Below are positions 1 to 8,815 of a DNA stretch of 64,000 nt, piece by piece. The first letter of the stretch is position 1; each line of letters starts with the position of its first letter. A model generated the notes under the pieces. It saw nothing but the letters and a program-made list of their open reading frames with translations. It was not told the DNA's origin and made no database searches. The DNA is taken from assembly GCF_002929535.1 (NCBI RefSeq), contig NZ_PJJO01000059.1:186001-250000 (forward strand), read 5' to 3'. The position numbers and the translations under genes are program-made. This stretch comes from Cryobacterium sp. Y11 (GTDB lineage Bacteria; Actinomycetota; Actinomycetes; Actinomycetales; Microbacteriaceae).

Positions 1-280
1 CGCGCGCCTCGGCCAGGCCGCGCTCGGTGCCGAGATCGCAGACGACCGAGCGCTTATTGCGGTTGACACTCGCGAAGTAGCTGCCCATCCCGTTCTCATC
101 GACCGGCGGCACCCAGGCGCGAGTATCATCGCCGAGCGGATGCTCGATCTTGATCACGTCCGCACCGAAATCGGCGAGCATCATCGTGGCAAATGGTCCG
201 GCAAGCACGCGGGAAAAATCAGCAACACGGATGCCGTCCAGCGGCCCCGCAGGTTGGCTTGCGTCTGCGCTCCAGCTCAT
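1..280 (-). CDS. CaiB/BaiF family CoA-transferase, N-terminal part (runs off left edge)
   Basis: The visible 93 residues match the N-terminus of class III (CaiB/BaiF) CoA-transferases. LDGIRVADFSRVLAGP is at residues 14-29, followed by ADFGADVIKIE and a VNRNKRSV segment, both standard nucleotide/CoA-fold elements of the family. Such enzymes move CoA between acyl groups in catabolism of carnitine, oxalate, formate or aromatic acids; the substrate cannot be told from this fragment. The start is ATG at 278-280, about 13 residues before the conserved LDGIRV, as is usual. No Shine-Dalgarno fits because a perfect inverted repeat abuts the ATG, so the mRNA may be leaderless or the operator may cover the ribosome site. 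The C-terminal part is outside the window. Confidence 0.88.
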   Translation of the reverse strand, partial: MSWSADASQPAGPLDGIRVADFSRVLAGPFATMMLADFGADVIKIEHPLGDDTRAWVPPVDENGMGSYFASVNRNKRSVVCDLGTERGLAEAR

Positions 281-297
281 TTGGATATTGTATCCAA
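281..297. promoter_or_regulatory. Inverted-repeat operator abutting the CoA-transferase start codon
   Basis: The 17 bases form a perfect 7+3+7 inverted repeat (TTGGATA, TTG, TATCCAA) directly upstream of the ATG at 278-280. Size and AT-rich symmetry resemble operators of GntR/FadR-type regulators, which often control CoA-transferase genes. The regulator itself is not in view, so the family assignment is inference. Confidence 0.6.
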
Positions 298-450
298 TTT
301 GAGCGTTCGGGGGAAGGGGACGCGATGTCTGAACTCAGATTGCTCATCGAGCCCGTCGCCGGCCGGCTGGTCATTGTGTTCGCGCAGGTGCTGACCCGGC
401 GAACCGCCGCTTCTGAGCGCGCACTCGCCACGGATTAGCGGTTAAAACCG

Positions 451-565
451 CCCGTGGGCGCATCCGTTCTGGATCCCTGCCGGATCGACGGTTCGGCTAC
501 CTGCCACCGAGTTTCCAGACCTTGGCCCGGATCGTTTTAGTGACTTGCCGCCGAACTTCGAGCCT
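451..565 (-). pseudogene. Decayed copy of the C-terminal domain of the PKD phosphoesterase
   Basis: This stretch aligns, with gaps, to about 1584-1700, which encodes part of the C-terminal beta-rich domain of the neighbouring secreted phosphoesterase. A 20-base block at 513-532 is identical to 1633-1652, and flanking words (GCATCCGTT, GGATC, CTGCC, TGACTTGC, GCCGAAC) occur in the same order. Reading frames are broken and about 9 bases are missing after the identical block. It is most simply a remnant of a duplicated or paralogous gene. The rest of the 298-631 gap shows no credible gene. Confidence 0.6.
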
Positions 566-631
566 GGCTATTCGTCAGGTGCGGTCGACTGATCGAGCAA
601 GCAAGACCGATCTTGTGCGTTAGGCCGAAAT

Positions 632-1417
632 CTAGTTGTAGAGCATTCCGCCATCGACGAGCAGTACCTGGCCGGTGACATAGTCGGAGTCGGGGCCGGC
701 GAAGAACGAGACGATCTTGGCGACGTCGTCCGGGGTCTCGATGCGGCCGAGCGCGATACCCTCGACGTTTTCTTTTAGGTTTTGGCCGAGCGGTTTGCCG
801 TTGATCTTGCTCAACTCGGTGTCAATCAGTTCCCACATGCCGGTGCCAACGATGCCGGGAGCGTACGCATTGACGGTGATACCCTTCGGGGCTAGCTCCT
901 GCGCAGCAGCCTGCGTGAGTCCGCGCACGGCGAACTTGGATGCCGAGTAGGCGCTCAGAATCGGGAAGCCCTGGATGGCGGCGATCGAGGCTGCGGAAAT
1001 AATCTTGCCGCCATGGCCGAGCTCGTCAAACTTCGTTGCGGCGGCCTGGATGCCCCAGACAACACTGTTCACATTGATCTGGAAGATCTTGTTCAGCTCG
1101 TCTTCGGTGACTTCCAGCACTGGCTTGACCTGGGCGATGCCGGCATTGTTGACGATGACGTCGAACCCGCCGAGCTTCTCGGCGGCCGCGTCAACAGCGG
1201 CACTGACATCCGCACGCTTGGACACGTCAGCGGTGACGAAGATGGCCTTGCGGCCGAGGGCTTCGATTTCGGCGACGACGCCGAGACCTTTTTCCTTCTG
1301 AAAGTCGAGATCCGCGATGGCAACGTCGAATCCATCCCGTGCAAGCCGAAGCGCAATGCCTCGCCCGATTCCCTGTCCTGCGCCCGTAACGAGTGCGACC
1401 TTGTTCTCTACAGCCAT
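632..1417 (-). CDS. butA: Diacetyl reductase [(S)-acetoin forming] / butanediol dehydrogenase, SDR family
   Basis: The 261-residue classical short-chain dehydrogenase starts MAVENKVALVTG. The Rossmann glycine motif TGAGQGIG is at 11-18, NNAG at 90-93, catalytic Ser in SAAS (141-144), Tyr157 and Lys161 (YSASK), and a PGIVGTGMW loop follows. The overall sequence is typical of (S)-acetoin-forming diacetyl reductases (BudC/ButA), which reduce diacetyl to acetoin and acetoin to 2,3-butanediol with NADH. The start at 1415-1417 is chosen because AAAGGAG lies 5 nt upstream; a Met 14 codons earlier lacks this. It stands alone downstream of the phosphoesterase gene with a 46-bp gap. Exact substrate stereochemistry is inferred from family likeness. 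Confidence 0.85.
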   Translation of the reverse strand: MAVENKVALVTGAGQGIGRGIALRLARDGFDVAIADLDFQKEKGLGVVAEIEALGRKAIFVTADVSKRADVSAAVDAAAEKLGGFDVIVNNAGIAQVKPVLEVTEDELNKIFQINVNSVVWGIQAAATKFDELGHGGKIISAASIAAIQGFPILSAYSASKFAVRGLTQAAAQELAPKGITVNAYAPGIVGTGMWELIDTELSKINGKPLGQNLKENVEGIALGRIETPDDVAKIVSFFAGPDSDYVTGQVLLVDGGMLYN

Positions 1418-1463
1418 GATTTCTCCTTTATTCCTCGGTGGGGTTGTCTGTAACAGCAAGGCG

Positions 1464-3416
1464 TCAGCCCTGGGGCTCCACGACGAGTAGATCGTCGATG
1501 GAAGCGATCACGGGAGCGTTTGTCGCCGAACTCGACAGGTAGCAGGTGAAGCCAACACCGCCGGCGATCTGCAGCGCGGCCGTCGCATCCGTTATGGATC
1601 GCTGCCAGGTGACGGGTTCTTCGCTGCCCAGCTTCCAGACCTTGGCCCGGATGGTGGTCGGACTGGTTCCGGTGACTTGCAGCCGAACCTTGAGCTGATC
1701 GCCAGCCAAGAAGCTGACCCCCGGCGCGTTGGTCGCCGCCTGCAGCGTGACTTCCCCTCCTCCGGAAGAGTTCACGCGCACGAGCGAAAGCCCCACCACA
1801 CCGGTCGAGCGCAGCACGACCTTAGCCCGGTAGGCGCCGACACCAACGACGTTTCGTCCGTTCGCCGAGACGTAGGTTCCGGTTCCGGTCGGTGTCTTGT
1901 CGACGGATACGGTGAACAGAACGTCGCTCGCGGTGGTGGACACCTGGCCCAGCAATCCGTTGGCCGTCGTGCCCGGGGTGGCGAGCCGAATCCGGCCGGT
2001 GCCAGTGACGGAATACATGCTGGCGCTCCCGGTGGTGGTCCAGGGACCGCCCGACAGCGCCGTGCCGAGGCCGTTCGTCACCGTGCGCGTAAAGGCGTCG
2101 GTCGCCAGCACAGTGAGATCTGGCGGCGATGCCGGGGCCACCGCACGCGTTGTGCTGTCGGTCGCGAGTGCAATGTCGGTCACGGTCAGGGTCACCGTGT
2201 AGTTTCCGGCAATCGCGTAGTCGTGGGCGGCGACCCGGCCGGTTGCGGCCCCGCCGTCGCCGAAGTTCCAGGCGTAGCTGGCGATCGTTCCGTCCGGGTC
2301 TGACGAAGCTGCCGCATCCACGCTGCAGGTCAAGCTGGGGCAGGTTGCGGTGAACGAGGCTACCGGGGGCTGGTTTTCCTGCGGACCTGCCACAGCGATG
2401 GTGAAGGCATCCGTGAACGTACCCGCCACTGGCAGGAACCGGGCGGTGAGCGAGCTGGGAGTGACCGACACGTCAAGGTTGCCGAAACTCGGATTGAGAT
2501 TGAGGCCGGACGAGGCAGCAAAATACGGCGCCTCCGTGTCGGTGCTAACCACGTCCCGCAGCGGCGTGCCACCCGTGCCGACGATCGCGAACACCGTTCC
2601 GGCGCCCTTTGCCAGGGCGTTATCGCCATCGGCGACGCAGCCGGCAGAGTAACTCCCGGGCACGAGCTGGCCGCACGAGGCGCCCAAGGCGAGCTGCTTG
2701 CTGCGGGCGTACAGGTGCTCATGACCGTTCAGAACGAGGTCTACCCGCTTGTTGACCAACAGATTTGTCAGTGCGGCCCCAGGGTCGCAGGCGTATTGGC
2801 CGACCGACAGACACGGCTTGTGCATGCCAACGACCACCCACCCAATAGCCTTCGATCTGGCATCGTCGATGGTATTGGCTGTCCACTGATAGCGCGGGCT
2901 GCCGGCGGCATACGACCAGACTCCATCCGGGTAGGTGAGTGCCGGGGAGATCATGATGAAGCGCACGAGCGGATTGACCTGCGGAACATCCACGTAATAC
3001 TGCCGCCCGTACGTTCCAATCACGCCAGGAAGCTGATTGGGCAGACACGCCGCAAAATCATTGACGTTGCCGTTTAGACCGTTGCTCTCGTGATTGCCGG
3101 AGATGAGTTCAAACGGGAATCCGGCTCCCACCTTCGCCGTGACGAAGTCGCACCAGGTCTGCTCGGCGCCGGTGGCACCATAAGAAAGGTCGCCGAGCGC
3201 GAAATGGAGATCCGGCGCGATGTCGGCCACCTGGGTCAGCGTCGCCACTGCCCCAGCGCTGGCAGAAATGTCGCCGGAGGCGGTGAAGTGAACGGATGTG
3301 GCGGTCGCCGCTGCGGCAACCTCGCCCAGGTTGGCTGACTGGGCCGAGCCAACGCACGCCGTGAGAACGAGGATTGCTCCCGCAACGCTTGCGACAAATA
3401 CATTGACTGCCCGCAT
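1464..3416 (-). CDS. Secreted calcineurin-like metallophosphoesterase with PKD domain
   Basis: The 650-residue protein has an N-terminal export signal with a possible lipobox (LTAC, Cys21). The metallophosphoesterase domain shows GD at 48-49, GD at 75-76, GNHE at 107-110 and a late GHEH motif, the metal-ligand set of purple-acid-phosphatase-like enzymes. A PKD domain follows (around 345-425, with SSDPDG and WNFGDGG), then a beta-rich C-terminal domain of about 200 residues (DAFTRTV onward), probably a binding module. It likely acts outside the membrane on phosphoesters. The RBS is AAGGAG, 7 nt before the ATG. A decayed copy of the C-terminal domain lies at 451-565. The natural substrate cannot be deduced. 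Confidence 0.87.
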   Translation of the reverse strand: MRAVNVFVASVAGAILVLTACVGSAQSANLGEVAAAATATSVHFTASGDISASAGAVATLTQVADIAPDLHFALGDLSYGATGAEQTWCDFVTAKVGAGFPFELISGNHESNGLNGNVNDFAACLPNQLPGVIGTYGRQYYVDVPQVNPLVRFIMISPALTYPDGVWSYAAGSPRYQWTANTIDDARSKAIGWVVVGMHKPCLSVGQYACDPGAALTNLLVNKRVDLVLNGHEHLYARSKQLALGASCGQLVPGSYSAGCVADGDNALAKGAGTVFAIVGTGGTPLRDVVSTDTEAPYFAASSGLNLNPSFGNLDVSVTPSSLTARFLPVAGTFTDAFTIAVAGPQENQPPVASFTATCPSLTCSVDAAASSDPDGTIASYAWNFGDGGAATGRVAAHDYAIAGNYTVTLTVTDIALATDSTTRAVAPASPPDLTVLATDAFTRTVTNGLGTALSGGPWTTTGSASMYSVTGTGRIRLATPGTTANGLLGQVSTTASDVLFTVSVDKTPTGTGTYVSANGRNVVGVGAYRAKVVLRSTGVVGLSLVRVNSSGGGEVTLQAATNAPGVSFLAGDQLKVRLQVTGTSPTTIRAKVWKLGSEEPVTWQRSITDATAALQIAGGVGFTCYLSSSATNAPVIASIDDLLVVEPQG

Positions 3417-3564
3417 GTGCCTGCTCCTTGCACGCCGCGAATTAAATGTCAGGGCGGTGGCGCGGGTGCATCTTGGTCAAAGCGTGCGCCAGGCGTCTTC
3501 CCCAGCAGGCTAGACCCTGTAGGTGGGGTCGGACAACCCCTCGGTGCGGCAGAAAGCAGACGGT

Positions 3565-4401
3565 CTAGAAGATCATTGGGCGGTCGTCGTTATCGTCGCC
3601 CAGGTCGAGGTCGACGAGTACTGGAACGTGATCGCTCGGGGCGTCGCCCTTGCGTTCGTTACGGTGGATGCTGGCATCCGTTACGAGATCGGCGAAGGCG
3701 GGCGAGCCGAGGATAAAGTCGATGCGCATGCCCTCATTGCGGGGAAAGCGCAGCTGCTTGTAGTCCCAATAGGTGAAACCCTCCGGCACGATCGGCCGCA
3801 CCACGTCGGTGAGACCGGCGGTCGCAAAGGCCTCGAAGGCCGCACGTTCCGGGGCGGAGATGTGCGTGGAGAGACCCGGAACGAGGGTCGGGTCACCCGC
3901 GTCCGCGTCGAAGGGCGCGACGTTCCAGTCGCCCATCATGGCCAGGGCGAGCGCGGGATTGGCGGCGAGTTCCTCGGCCGCATGCACCTCGAGCGCCTTC
4001 AGCCAGGCCAGCTTGTAGTCGTAGTGGGGGTCGCCGAGTGCGCGCCCGTTCGGCACATACAGGCTCCACAGCCGCAGATCGTTCACGGTCACACCGAGTG
4101 CGCGGGCTTCGAGCGGCTGGTCTGGACCGACCGCGCCCTTGACGAAGCCGGGCATGTTCGGGAAGGCGGTGACGACATCCGTCATCGGTTCGCGGCTGGC
4201 AAAGGCCACGCCATTCCACTGGCTCAGGCCGTGAATGGCGAGGTCGTAGCCGGCATCTTCGAACACCTGCGACGGAAACTGCGCCGGCTTGCACTTGATC
4301 TCCTGCATGGCCAGAACGTCGATGTCCTCGCGTTCCATCCAATCGACGACTCGCCCGGATCGGGCTCGAATGGAGTTCACGTTCCAGGTGGCGATGCGCA
4401 T
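3565..4401 (-). CDS. xthA: Exodeoxyribonuclease III (AP endonuclease)
   Basis: The 278-residue protein has the full ExoIII/EEP signature: MRIATWNVNSIRAR at the N-terminus, MQEIKC (metal-binding Glu), GDWNVAPFDAD (active-site Asp/Asn) and a C-terminal SDHVPVLVDLD with the catalytic His. It cleaves abasic sites and trims 3' blocks in base-excision repair. Length is normal. The start ATG (4399-4401) lies 6 nt after a TAGGCT -10 box, so the transcript is probably leaderless. It is divergent from the F420-dependent enzyme at 4538. Confidence 0.93.
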   Translation of the reverse strand: MRIATWNVNSIRARSGRVVDWMEREDIDVLAMQEIKCKPAQFPSQVFEDAGYDLAIHGLSQWNGVAFASREPMTDVVTAFPNMPGFVKGAVGPDQPLEARALGVTVNDLRLWSLYVPNGRALGDPHYDYKLAWLKALEVHAAEELAANPALALAMMGDWNVAPFDADAGDPTLVPGLSTHISAPERAAFEAFATAGLTDVVRPIVPEGFTYWDYKQLRFPRNEGMRIDFILGSPAFADLVTDASIHRNERKGDAPSDHVPVLVDLDLGDDNDDRPMIF

Positions 4402-4407
4402 GCCTCA

Positions 4408-4413
4408 AGCCTA
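4408..4413 (-). promoter_or_regulatory. -10 box of leaderless xthA transcript
   Basis: TAGGCT on the minus strand is followed by exactly 6 nt and the xthA ATG. There is no Shine-Dalgarno. The same hexamer and spacing occur before the gene at 37194. Confidence 0.55.
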
Positions 4414-4537
4414 TAAGGGGCCACGCTGTGCGGCGGCTATCAGCCTGAAGCGGATGCCACGGCTCGCGGTATCGAATGCGATATCCGCTCTGTTGCGATT
4501 GAATGGGTACAAAACACCCATGCGCAGGAAGGTCACA

Positions 4538-5539
4538 ATGACGCAGTTGCAGATTGGCTACGCGGCCATGTTGGAGCAGTTCGCACCGGCCGAGGCGGTC
4601 GCGCTCTCGGAGTACGCCGAGGAGCACGGTTTCACCGGCGTAATGGCGGCCGACCACTTTCAACCGTGGGTTCCGGCCCAGGGCCAGTCAAGCTTCGTCT
4701 GGAGCGTGCTCGCCGCCATTGCCGAGCGCACCACGGGCGACTTCGGCCCTGGCGTGACCGCGCCGACCTTTCGCTGGCACCCGGCCATGGTCGCCCAGGC
4801 CTCTGCGACCCTCGCTTCGATGTACCCCGGCCGGCACTGGCTGGGCTTGGGTTCCGGCGAGGCCCTGAACGAGCACATCGTCGGTGGCTACTGGCCCGAA
4901 GCGCCCGAACGCATCAACCGCATGTTTGAGGCCATCGAGATCATCTCGAAGCTGTTCACCGGCTCGATCGCCGGTAAGGACGTCAAGCACTCCGGCCAGT
5001 TCTTCAAGCTTGAGTCGACCCGACTGTGGACCATGCCAGAGGTAGCTCCGGAGATTTTGGTTGCCACCGCCGGCCCGGTTACCGCCAAGCGTGCCGGCCG
5101 GTTGGCCGACGGGCTCATCACGGTCGGTGCTCCGCTGGAGAAGATCTCGATGCTGTTTGGCAAGTTCGATGACGGTGCCCGCGAAGCCGGCAAGGACCCG
5201 TCGGTGATGCCCAAGGTCTTGCAACTGCACATGAGCTGGGCCGAAACCGACGAAGAGGCTATGAAAAACGCTCTGCACGAGTGGCCGAACGGCGGCATGA
5301 AGTTTCCGAAGGGTGACATTCGTTCGCCGTTCGAGTTCGAGCAGATGGCCAAGCTCGTGCGCCCGGAAGACTTCGAGGGCCGCATGATCATCTCGGCCGA
5401 TCCCGACGAGCACCGCAAGTACATCCAGAAGTTTGTCGACCTCGGTTTTGATCGCATCTACCTGCACAACGTGGGCCGCAATCAGAAGCAGTGGATCGAC
5501 GTCTTTGGCGCATCCGTTCTGCCGAAGCTCGTTCGATAA
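4538..5539 (+). CDS. F420-dependent oxidoreductase, glucose-6-phosphate dehydrogenase family
   Basis: The 333-residue LLM-fold (bacterial luciferase-like) protein starts MTQLQIGYAAMLEQFAP, very like the start of Mycobacterium Fgd. It keeps DHFQPW (around 39-44), GSGEALNE (around 108-115) and TAGPVTAKRAGRLADG, segments that in Fgd bind F420 and sugar phosphate. The family uses F420 as hydride acceptor; Fgd makes F420H2 from glucose-6-phosphate. The specific sugar substrate is not proven by sequence, since several Fgd-like paralogues use other alcohols. The start is set by AGGAAGG upstream; longer in-frame starts overlap xthA. It is followed without a gap by cofE, so supply of F420H2 and F420 maturation are linked. 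Confidence 0.85.
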   Translation: MTQLQIGYAAMLEQFAPAEAVALSEYAEEHGFTGVMAADHFQPWVPAQGQSSFVWSVLAAIAERTTGDFGPGVTAPTFRWHPAMVAQASATLASMYPGRHWLGLGSGEALNEHIVGGYWPEAPERINRMFEAIEIISKLFTGSIAGKDVKHSGQFFKLESTRLWTMPEVAPEILVATAGPVTAKRAGRLADGLITVGAPLEKISMLFGKFDDGAREAGKDPSVMPKVLQLHMSWAETDEEAMKNALHEWPNGGMKFPKGDIRSPFEFEQMAKLVRPEDFEGRMIISADPDEHRKYIQKFVDLGFDRIYLHNVGRNQKQWIDVFGASVLPKLVR

Positions 5540-6403
5540 ATGCCGCACGATTCGTTGCCCGACGCCGCGACCGCTGAAGTGGGCGCCATGGAACTGTTTG
5601 GTCTCAAGGTGTTCACTCTGGGCGGTTTCGGTGAGATTCAAGACGGTGATGACTTGGCGGTGTTGATAGCGGATGCCGCCAAATCGCGTCTAATCGACGG
5701 CGATATTGTGGCGGTGACCAGCAAGATTGTTTCCAAGGCCGAGGGACGCGCCGCCCTGGCGGCCGATCGGGAGCAGGCGATCACCGACGAAACTGTGCGC
5801 GTCGTGGCCTCGCGAGCCCACCCGGGTGGCGTCACCCGCATCGTCGAAAATCGGCAGGGCCTGGTGATGGCGGCGGCCGGAGTCGACACCAGCAATGCGC
5901 CCGACGGCATTGTGCTGCTACTTCCGGTCGACGCGGATGCATCGGCGCGCGCCATCTGCGCGGCTTTGCGTGCGGCCACCGGGCTTCGACTCGGGGTGCT
6001 AATCACCGACACGGCCGGGCGAGCGTGGCGCGAGGGCCAGACCGACATCGCCATCGGAGCGGCCGGGTTCGCGGTGTTCCATGATCTGCGCGGCACCACG
6101 GATGTCTCTGGCCGGCGCCTCGACGTCACCGTCGCTGCAGTCGCCGACGAGATCGCCGGTGCTGCCGACCTGGTCAAGGGCAAAACCAGTGGTAACCCGG
6201 TCGCCGTCGTGCGCGGACTCGGCCGCCTGGTCGGCGAGCTCGACAGTGCCGGCGCCCGGGCGTTGCAACGACCGAGTGACACCGACATGTTTCGCCTCGG
6301 CACAACCGAGGCCCGCGCCGAAGGGTTTGCCGAGGGTTTCGCCGCCGGGCGCGCCGCGGCCGAGGTGGGCATGGCAGGGAGTTCCGAGGCAGAACGGGCA
6401 TGA
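5540..6403 (+). CDS. cofE: Coenzyme F420-0:L-glutamate ligase (single-domain, CofE type)
   Basis: The 287-residue protein matches CofE / the N-terminal domain of Fbi[18 protein letters not shown], an AHPGG segment, [20 protein letters not shown] and [20 protein letters not shown] motifs. It adds glutamates to F420-0 with GTP. Mycobacterial FbiB is about 450 residues because of a C-terminal nitroreductase domain that reduces dehydro-F420-0; that domain is absent here. The ATG directly follows the stop of the upstream gene (TAA-ATG). A second start at 5588 (MELFGLKVF) would trim a non-conserved leader and may be the true one. The last 4 bases overlap cofC (ATGA), indicating translational coupling. 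Confidence 0.9.
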   Translation: MPHDSLPDAATAEVGAMELFGLKVFTLGGFGEIQDGDDLAVLIADAAKSRLIDGDIVAVTSKIVSKAEGRAALAADREQAITDETVRVVASRAHPGGVTRIVENRQGLVMAAAGVDTSNAPDGIVLLLPVDADASARAICAALRAATGLRLGVLITDTAGRAWREGQTDIAIGAAGFAVFHDLRGTTDVSGRRLDVTVAAVADEIAGAADLVKGKTSGNPVAVVRGLGRLVGELDSAGARALQRPSDTDMFRLGTTEARAEGFAEGFAAGRAAAEVGMAGSSEAERA

Positions 6404-7044
6404 CGTGGGCGGTCGTGGTGCCGGTGAAGGGCAACGACGGGGCGAAGAGCCGGCTAGGCGATATGCCCGAGCGCGCTGCGCTCGCCGAGACGTTCGCGCT
6501 CGACACCGTGGCGGCGCTCGTGGCGGCATCCGCCGTGGAGCGTGTGTTCGTGGTGACCGGCAGTGCGCACCTGGGCAAATTATTGGCGATGCTCGGTGCG
6601 GTCATCGTGCCGGAGACGGTGGCTCAAGCCGAAGGCGCGAGGGGGCACGCTCGACTCAACGCCGCGATCGTGCAGGGCATCGCGGCTGCCCGGCTCGCCT
6701 GCCCTGATGCACATGTGGCCGTGATGACCGGGGATCTGCCCGCCCTGTGCCCGGTCGACGTCGACACGGCGTTCGCGCTCGCCGCGGAGCACCCGCGCGC
6801 ACTGGTGCCCGATGCCGAAGGGGTTGGAACGACGACCCTGCTTGCCCGTGCAGGCGTCACGTTCACGCCACAGTTTGGGCTCGGTTCCCGAGCTGCGCAC
6901 GAGGCCGCTGGGCACGTTGCGCTCGACCTGCTATCGAACTCGTCGATCCGCCGTGATGTCGACACCGCCGCTGATCTCGAGGTTGCCCGCGCACTCGGGC
7001 TCGGGCCATACACGAGCGCGCTATTTGGCCGCGTTCAGCTCTAA
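6400..7044 (+). CDS. cofC: 2-phospho-L-lactate / phosphoenolpyruvate guanylyltransferase
   Basis: The 214-residue nucleotidyltransferase begins [19 protein letters not shown], the CofC/FbiD signature for GTP binding, and has [12 protein letters not shown] (metal-binding Asp) plus a C-terminal [20 protein letters not shown]. It makes the GDP-linked C3 donor (lactyl-, enolpyruvyl- or glyceryl-diphospho-guanosine) used by CofD. It overlaps cofE by 4 nt at its start. At its end it overlaps the convergent cofD tail by 3 bases. Which C3 acid it uses cannot be read from the sequence. Confidence 0.9.
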   Translation: MTWAVVVPVKGNDGAKSRLGDMPERAALAETFALDTVAALVAASAVERVFVVTGSAHLGKLLAMLGAVIVPETVAQAEGARGHARLNAAIVQGIAAARLACPDAHVAVMTGDLPALCPVDVDTAFALAAEHPRALVPDAEGVGTTTLLARAGVTFTPQFGLGSRAAHEAAGHVALDLLSNSSIRRDVDTAADLEVARALGLGPYTSALFGRVQL

Positions 7045-8030
7045 CGGTCGGCGGCCAGGCGCAACACGGCGGCGGCCATCGCGGTCGTGGCTGGCAGATC
7101 GGTCATCCACAGTGGCACCGCAGCAGAACGGATGCCGGCGGCCGCGAGCGGAGGCAGCGCCGCGGCATCCGTTTCATCGACCAGCCAGGAGTCGAGTACT
7201 CCACCCTCGCTGCGGGCGCCGTAGTGCAGGGCGACGGCGAGGGCGCTGGTCTCGACATCGATCGTGGCTAGGCAGGCATCGGCCATGCCGCGCACCGCGG
7301 CGCCGCCGATGATCGGTGACACTCCCACCACCCGCGCGGCCGTCGACCGCAGGGCGTCGCGCACGCCCGGCACGGCCAGAATCGTACCAATCGACACAAC
7401 CGGATTCGACGGTGGTAGTACCACGAGGTCGGCCGCGCTGATGGCTTCGAGCACACCAGGAGCGGCGACTGCGTCGGAGAGCCCGCGCTGCTGGAAGCCA
7501 CTCACGGCCACTCGGGCGCGGTACCGCACCCACCATTCCTCAAAGTGAATATAGTCGCCGGCCGCATGCTCATCGATATTCTCGGCGAGGCATACGTGGG
7601 TCTCGACCGGCTGGTCGCTCATGGGGAGCAGTCGTACGCCAGGCTGCCAGCGCCGGCACAGAAACTCGGTCACCTCGCTTAACGTCGACCCGGCGCGCAG
7701 TAAATCGGTGCGCACAATATGGGTCGCGAGGTCGAGATCGCCGAGCGTGAACCACGACCAGCCGCGGCCGTAGGCGGCGATCTCGGCCGACACCCGGCGG
7801 GATTCGTCTGGCCGTCCCCAGCCCTGTTCCTCATTGATGCCGCCGCCGAGGGTATACATGACCGTGTCGAGATCGGGGCAGATGCGCAGCCCGTCCAGCC
7901 ACATATCGTCGCCGGTATTCACGATGACCGTCACGGAAGCTTCGGGAGCGACAACGGCGAGCTGTGCCAGCAGCCCGCGAGTGAAGCGGGCGCCGCCGAT
8001 CCCGCCGGCCAATACGGTGACGTTTTTCAT
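7041..8030 (-). CDS. cofD: 2-phospho-L-lactate transferase (Fo to F420-0 step)
   Basis: The 329-residue protein starts [21 protein letters not shown], the CofD/FbiA nucleotide-binding signature. It continues with [48 protein letters not shown] and [18 protein letters not shown], all diagnostic for the family. It transfers the C3-phosphate from the CofC product to Fo. The start at 8028-8030 has AAAGGC upstream and forms an ATGA overlap with the ABC ATPase stop, so it is translationally coupled to the transporter. Much longer upstream reading only extends through the ATPase gene in another frame. CofD needs Fo, which suggests the coupled transporter supplies Fo. Confidence 0.92.
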   Translation of the reverse strand: MKNVTVLAGGIGGARFTRGLLAQLAVVAPEASVTVIVNTGDDMWLDGLRICPDLDTVMYTLGGGINEEQGWGRPDESRRVSAEIAAYGRGWSWFTLGDLDLATHIVRTDLLRAGSTLSEVTEFLCRRWQPGVRLLPMSDQPVETHVCLAENIDEHAAGDYIHFEEWWVRYRARVAVSGFQQRGLSDAVAAPGVLEAISAADLVVLPPSNPVVSIGTILAVPGVRDALRSTAARVVGVSPIIGGAAVRGMADACLATIDVETSALAVALHYGARSEGGVLDSWLVDETDAAALPPLAAAGIRSAAVPLWMTDLPATTAMAAAVLRLAADR

Positions 8031-8815
8031 GAGTTGCCTTTCGATGAGGCGGCCGAATACACAATGACCGGGTGCCCGCCCCGCGGATGTTCCAGAATGA
8101 AGCAGTCGACGCCGTAGACGGCTCCGATGATTTCGGGGGTGAGCACCTCGGTCGGCGTGCCCGAAGCTACGAGCAGGCCGCCGTCGAGTAACAGAATGTG
8201 ATCGCAGTACGCCGCCGCGAGATTGAGGTCGTGCAAGGCCATGATCGCCGTCACCCCCAGCTCGCGCACCTGCCCGAGCAGCGAGAGTTGGGCGCTGACA
8301 TCGAGATGGTTGGTCGGTTCGTCGAGCAGCAGCAGGCTCGGTCGTTGCGCCATGGCTCTGGCGATCTGCACGCGCTGCTGCTGCCCGCCGCTGAGGGTGT
8401 GCCAAGACCGGTCGGCCAGCGACGCCGCGCCGACCGCGTTGAGGGCGTCGAAGGCGACGGCGCGATCGTCGTCGCCGCCAAACGACCCCATCAGTGTGGT
8501 GCGGTGCGGAATGCGACCGAGCAGCACGACGTCGAGCACGGTCAGCTCAACGCTCGGCGACGCATTTTGTTCGAGCAGGGCGATGCGGCGGGCGGCCTCC
8601 CGCCGGGGCAACGAACCAATCGCGACCCCGTCGAGGGAGGCGGTGCCGGCATCCGCTCTGTCAATACCAGCCACGAGGCGCAGCAGGGTGGACTTGCCGG
8701 CACCGTTCGGGCCGAGCAGCCCGGTCACGCTGCCGGTTTGCATCGACGCGGAGATATCGCGCACAATCATGGTGCCGTCGATGCCGAATGACAGCCGATC
8801 GAGGTCTACGCCCAC
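8027..8815 (-). CDS. ABC transporter ATP-binding protein, proposed F420-precursor uptake
   Basis: The 262-residue FecE/BtuD-type ATPase has Walker [10 protein letters not shown], signature LSGGQQQR, Walker B LLLLDEP and switch His (ALHDLN). It energises the permease encoded just upstream. The GTG start (8813-8815) overlaps the permease end by 10 nt, with GGAAGA about 9 nt before it. It resembles the cassette ATPase that the TIGRFAMs curators proposed to import F420-0 in F420-using actinobacteria (from memory). By sequence alone it could equally serve siderophore or cobalamin uptake; the F420 genes around it favour the deazaflavin role. Confidence 0.8.
   Translation of the reverse strand: MGVDLDRLSFGIDGTMIVRDISASMQTGSVTGLLGPNGAGKSTLLRLVAGIDRADAGTASLDGVAIGSLPRREAARRIALLEQNASPSVELTVLDVVLLGRIPHRTTLMGSFGGDDDRAVAFDALNAVGAASLADRSWHTLSGGQQQRVQIARAMAQRPSLLLLDEPTNHLDVSAQLSLLGQVRELGVTAIMALHDLNLAAAYCDHILLLDGGLLVASGTPTEVLTPEIIGAVYGVDCFILEHPRGGHPVIVYSAASSKGNS

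Noticed and set aside
8031..8405. N-terminal extension of the cofD frame
   Set aside because: The added sequence is Arg/Pro-rich and runs through the ATPase gene in another frame; the conserved CofD start and its ribosome site are at 8030.
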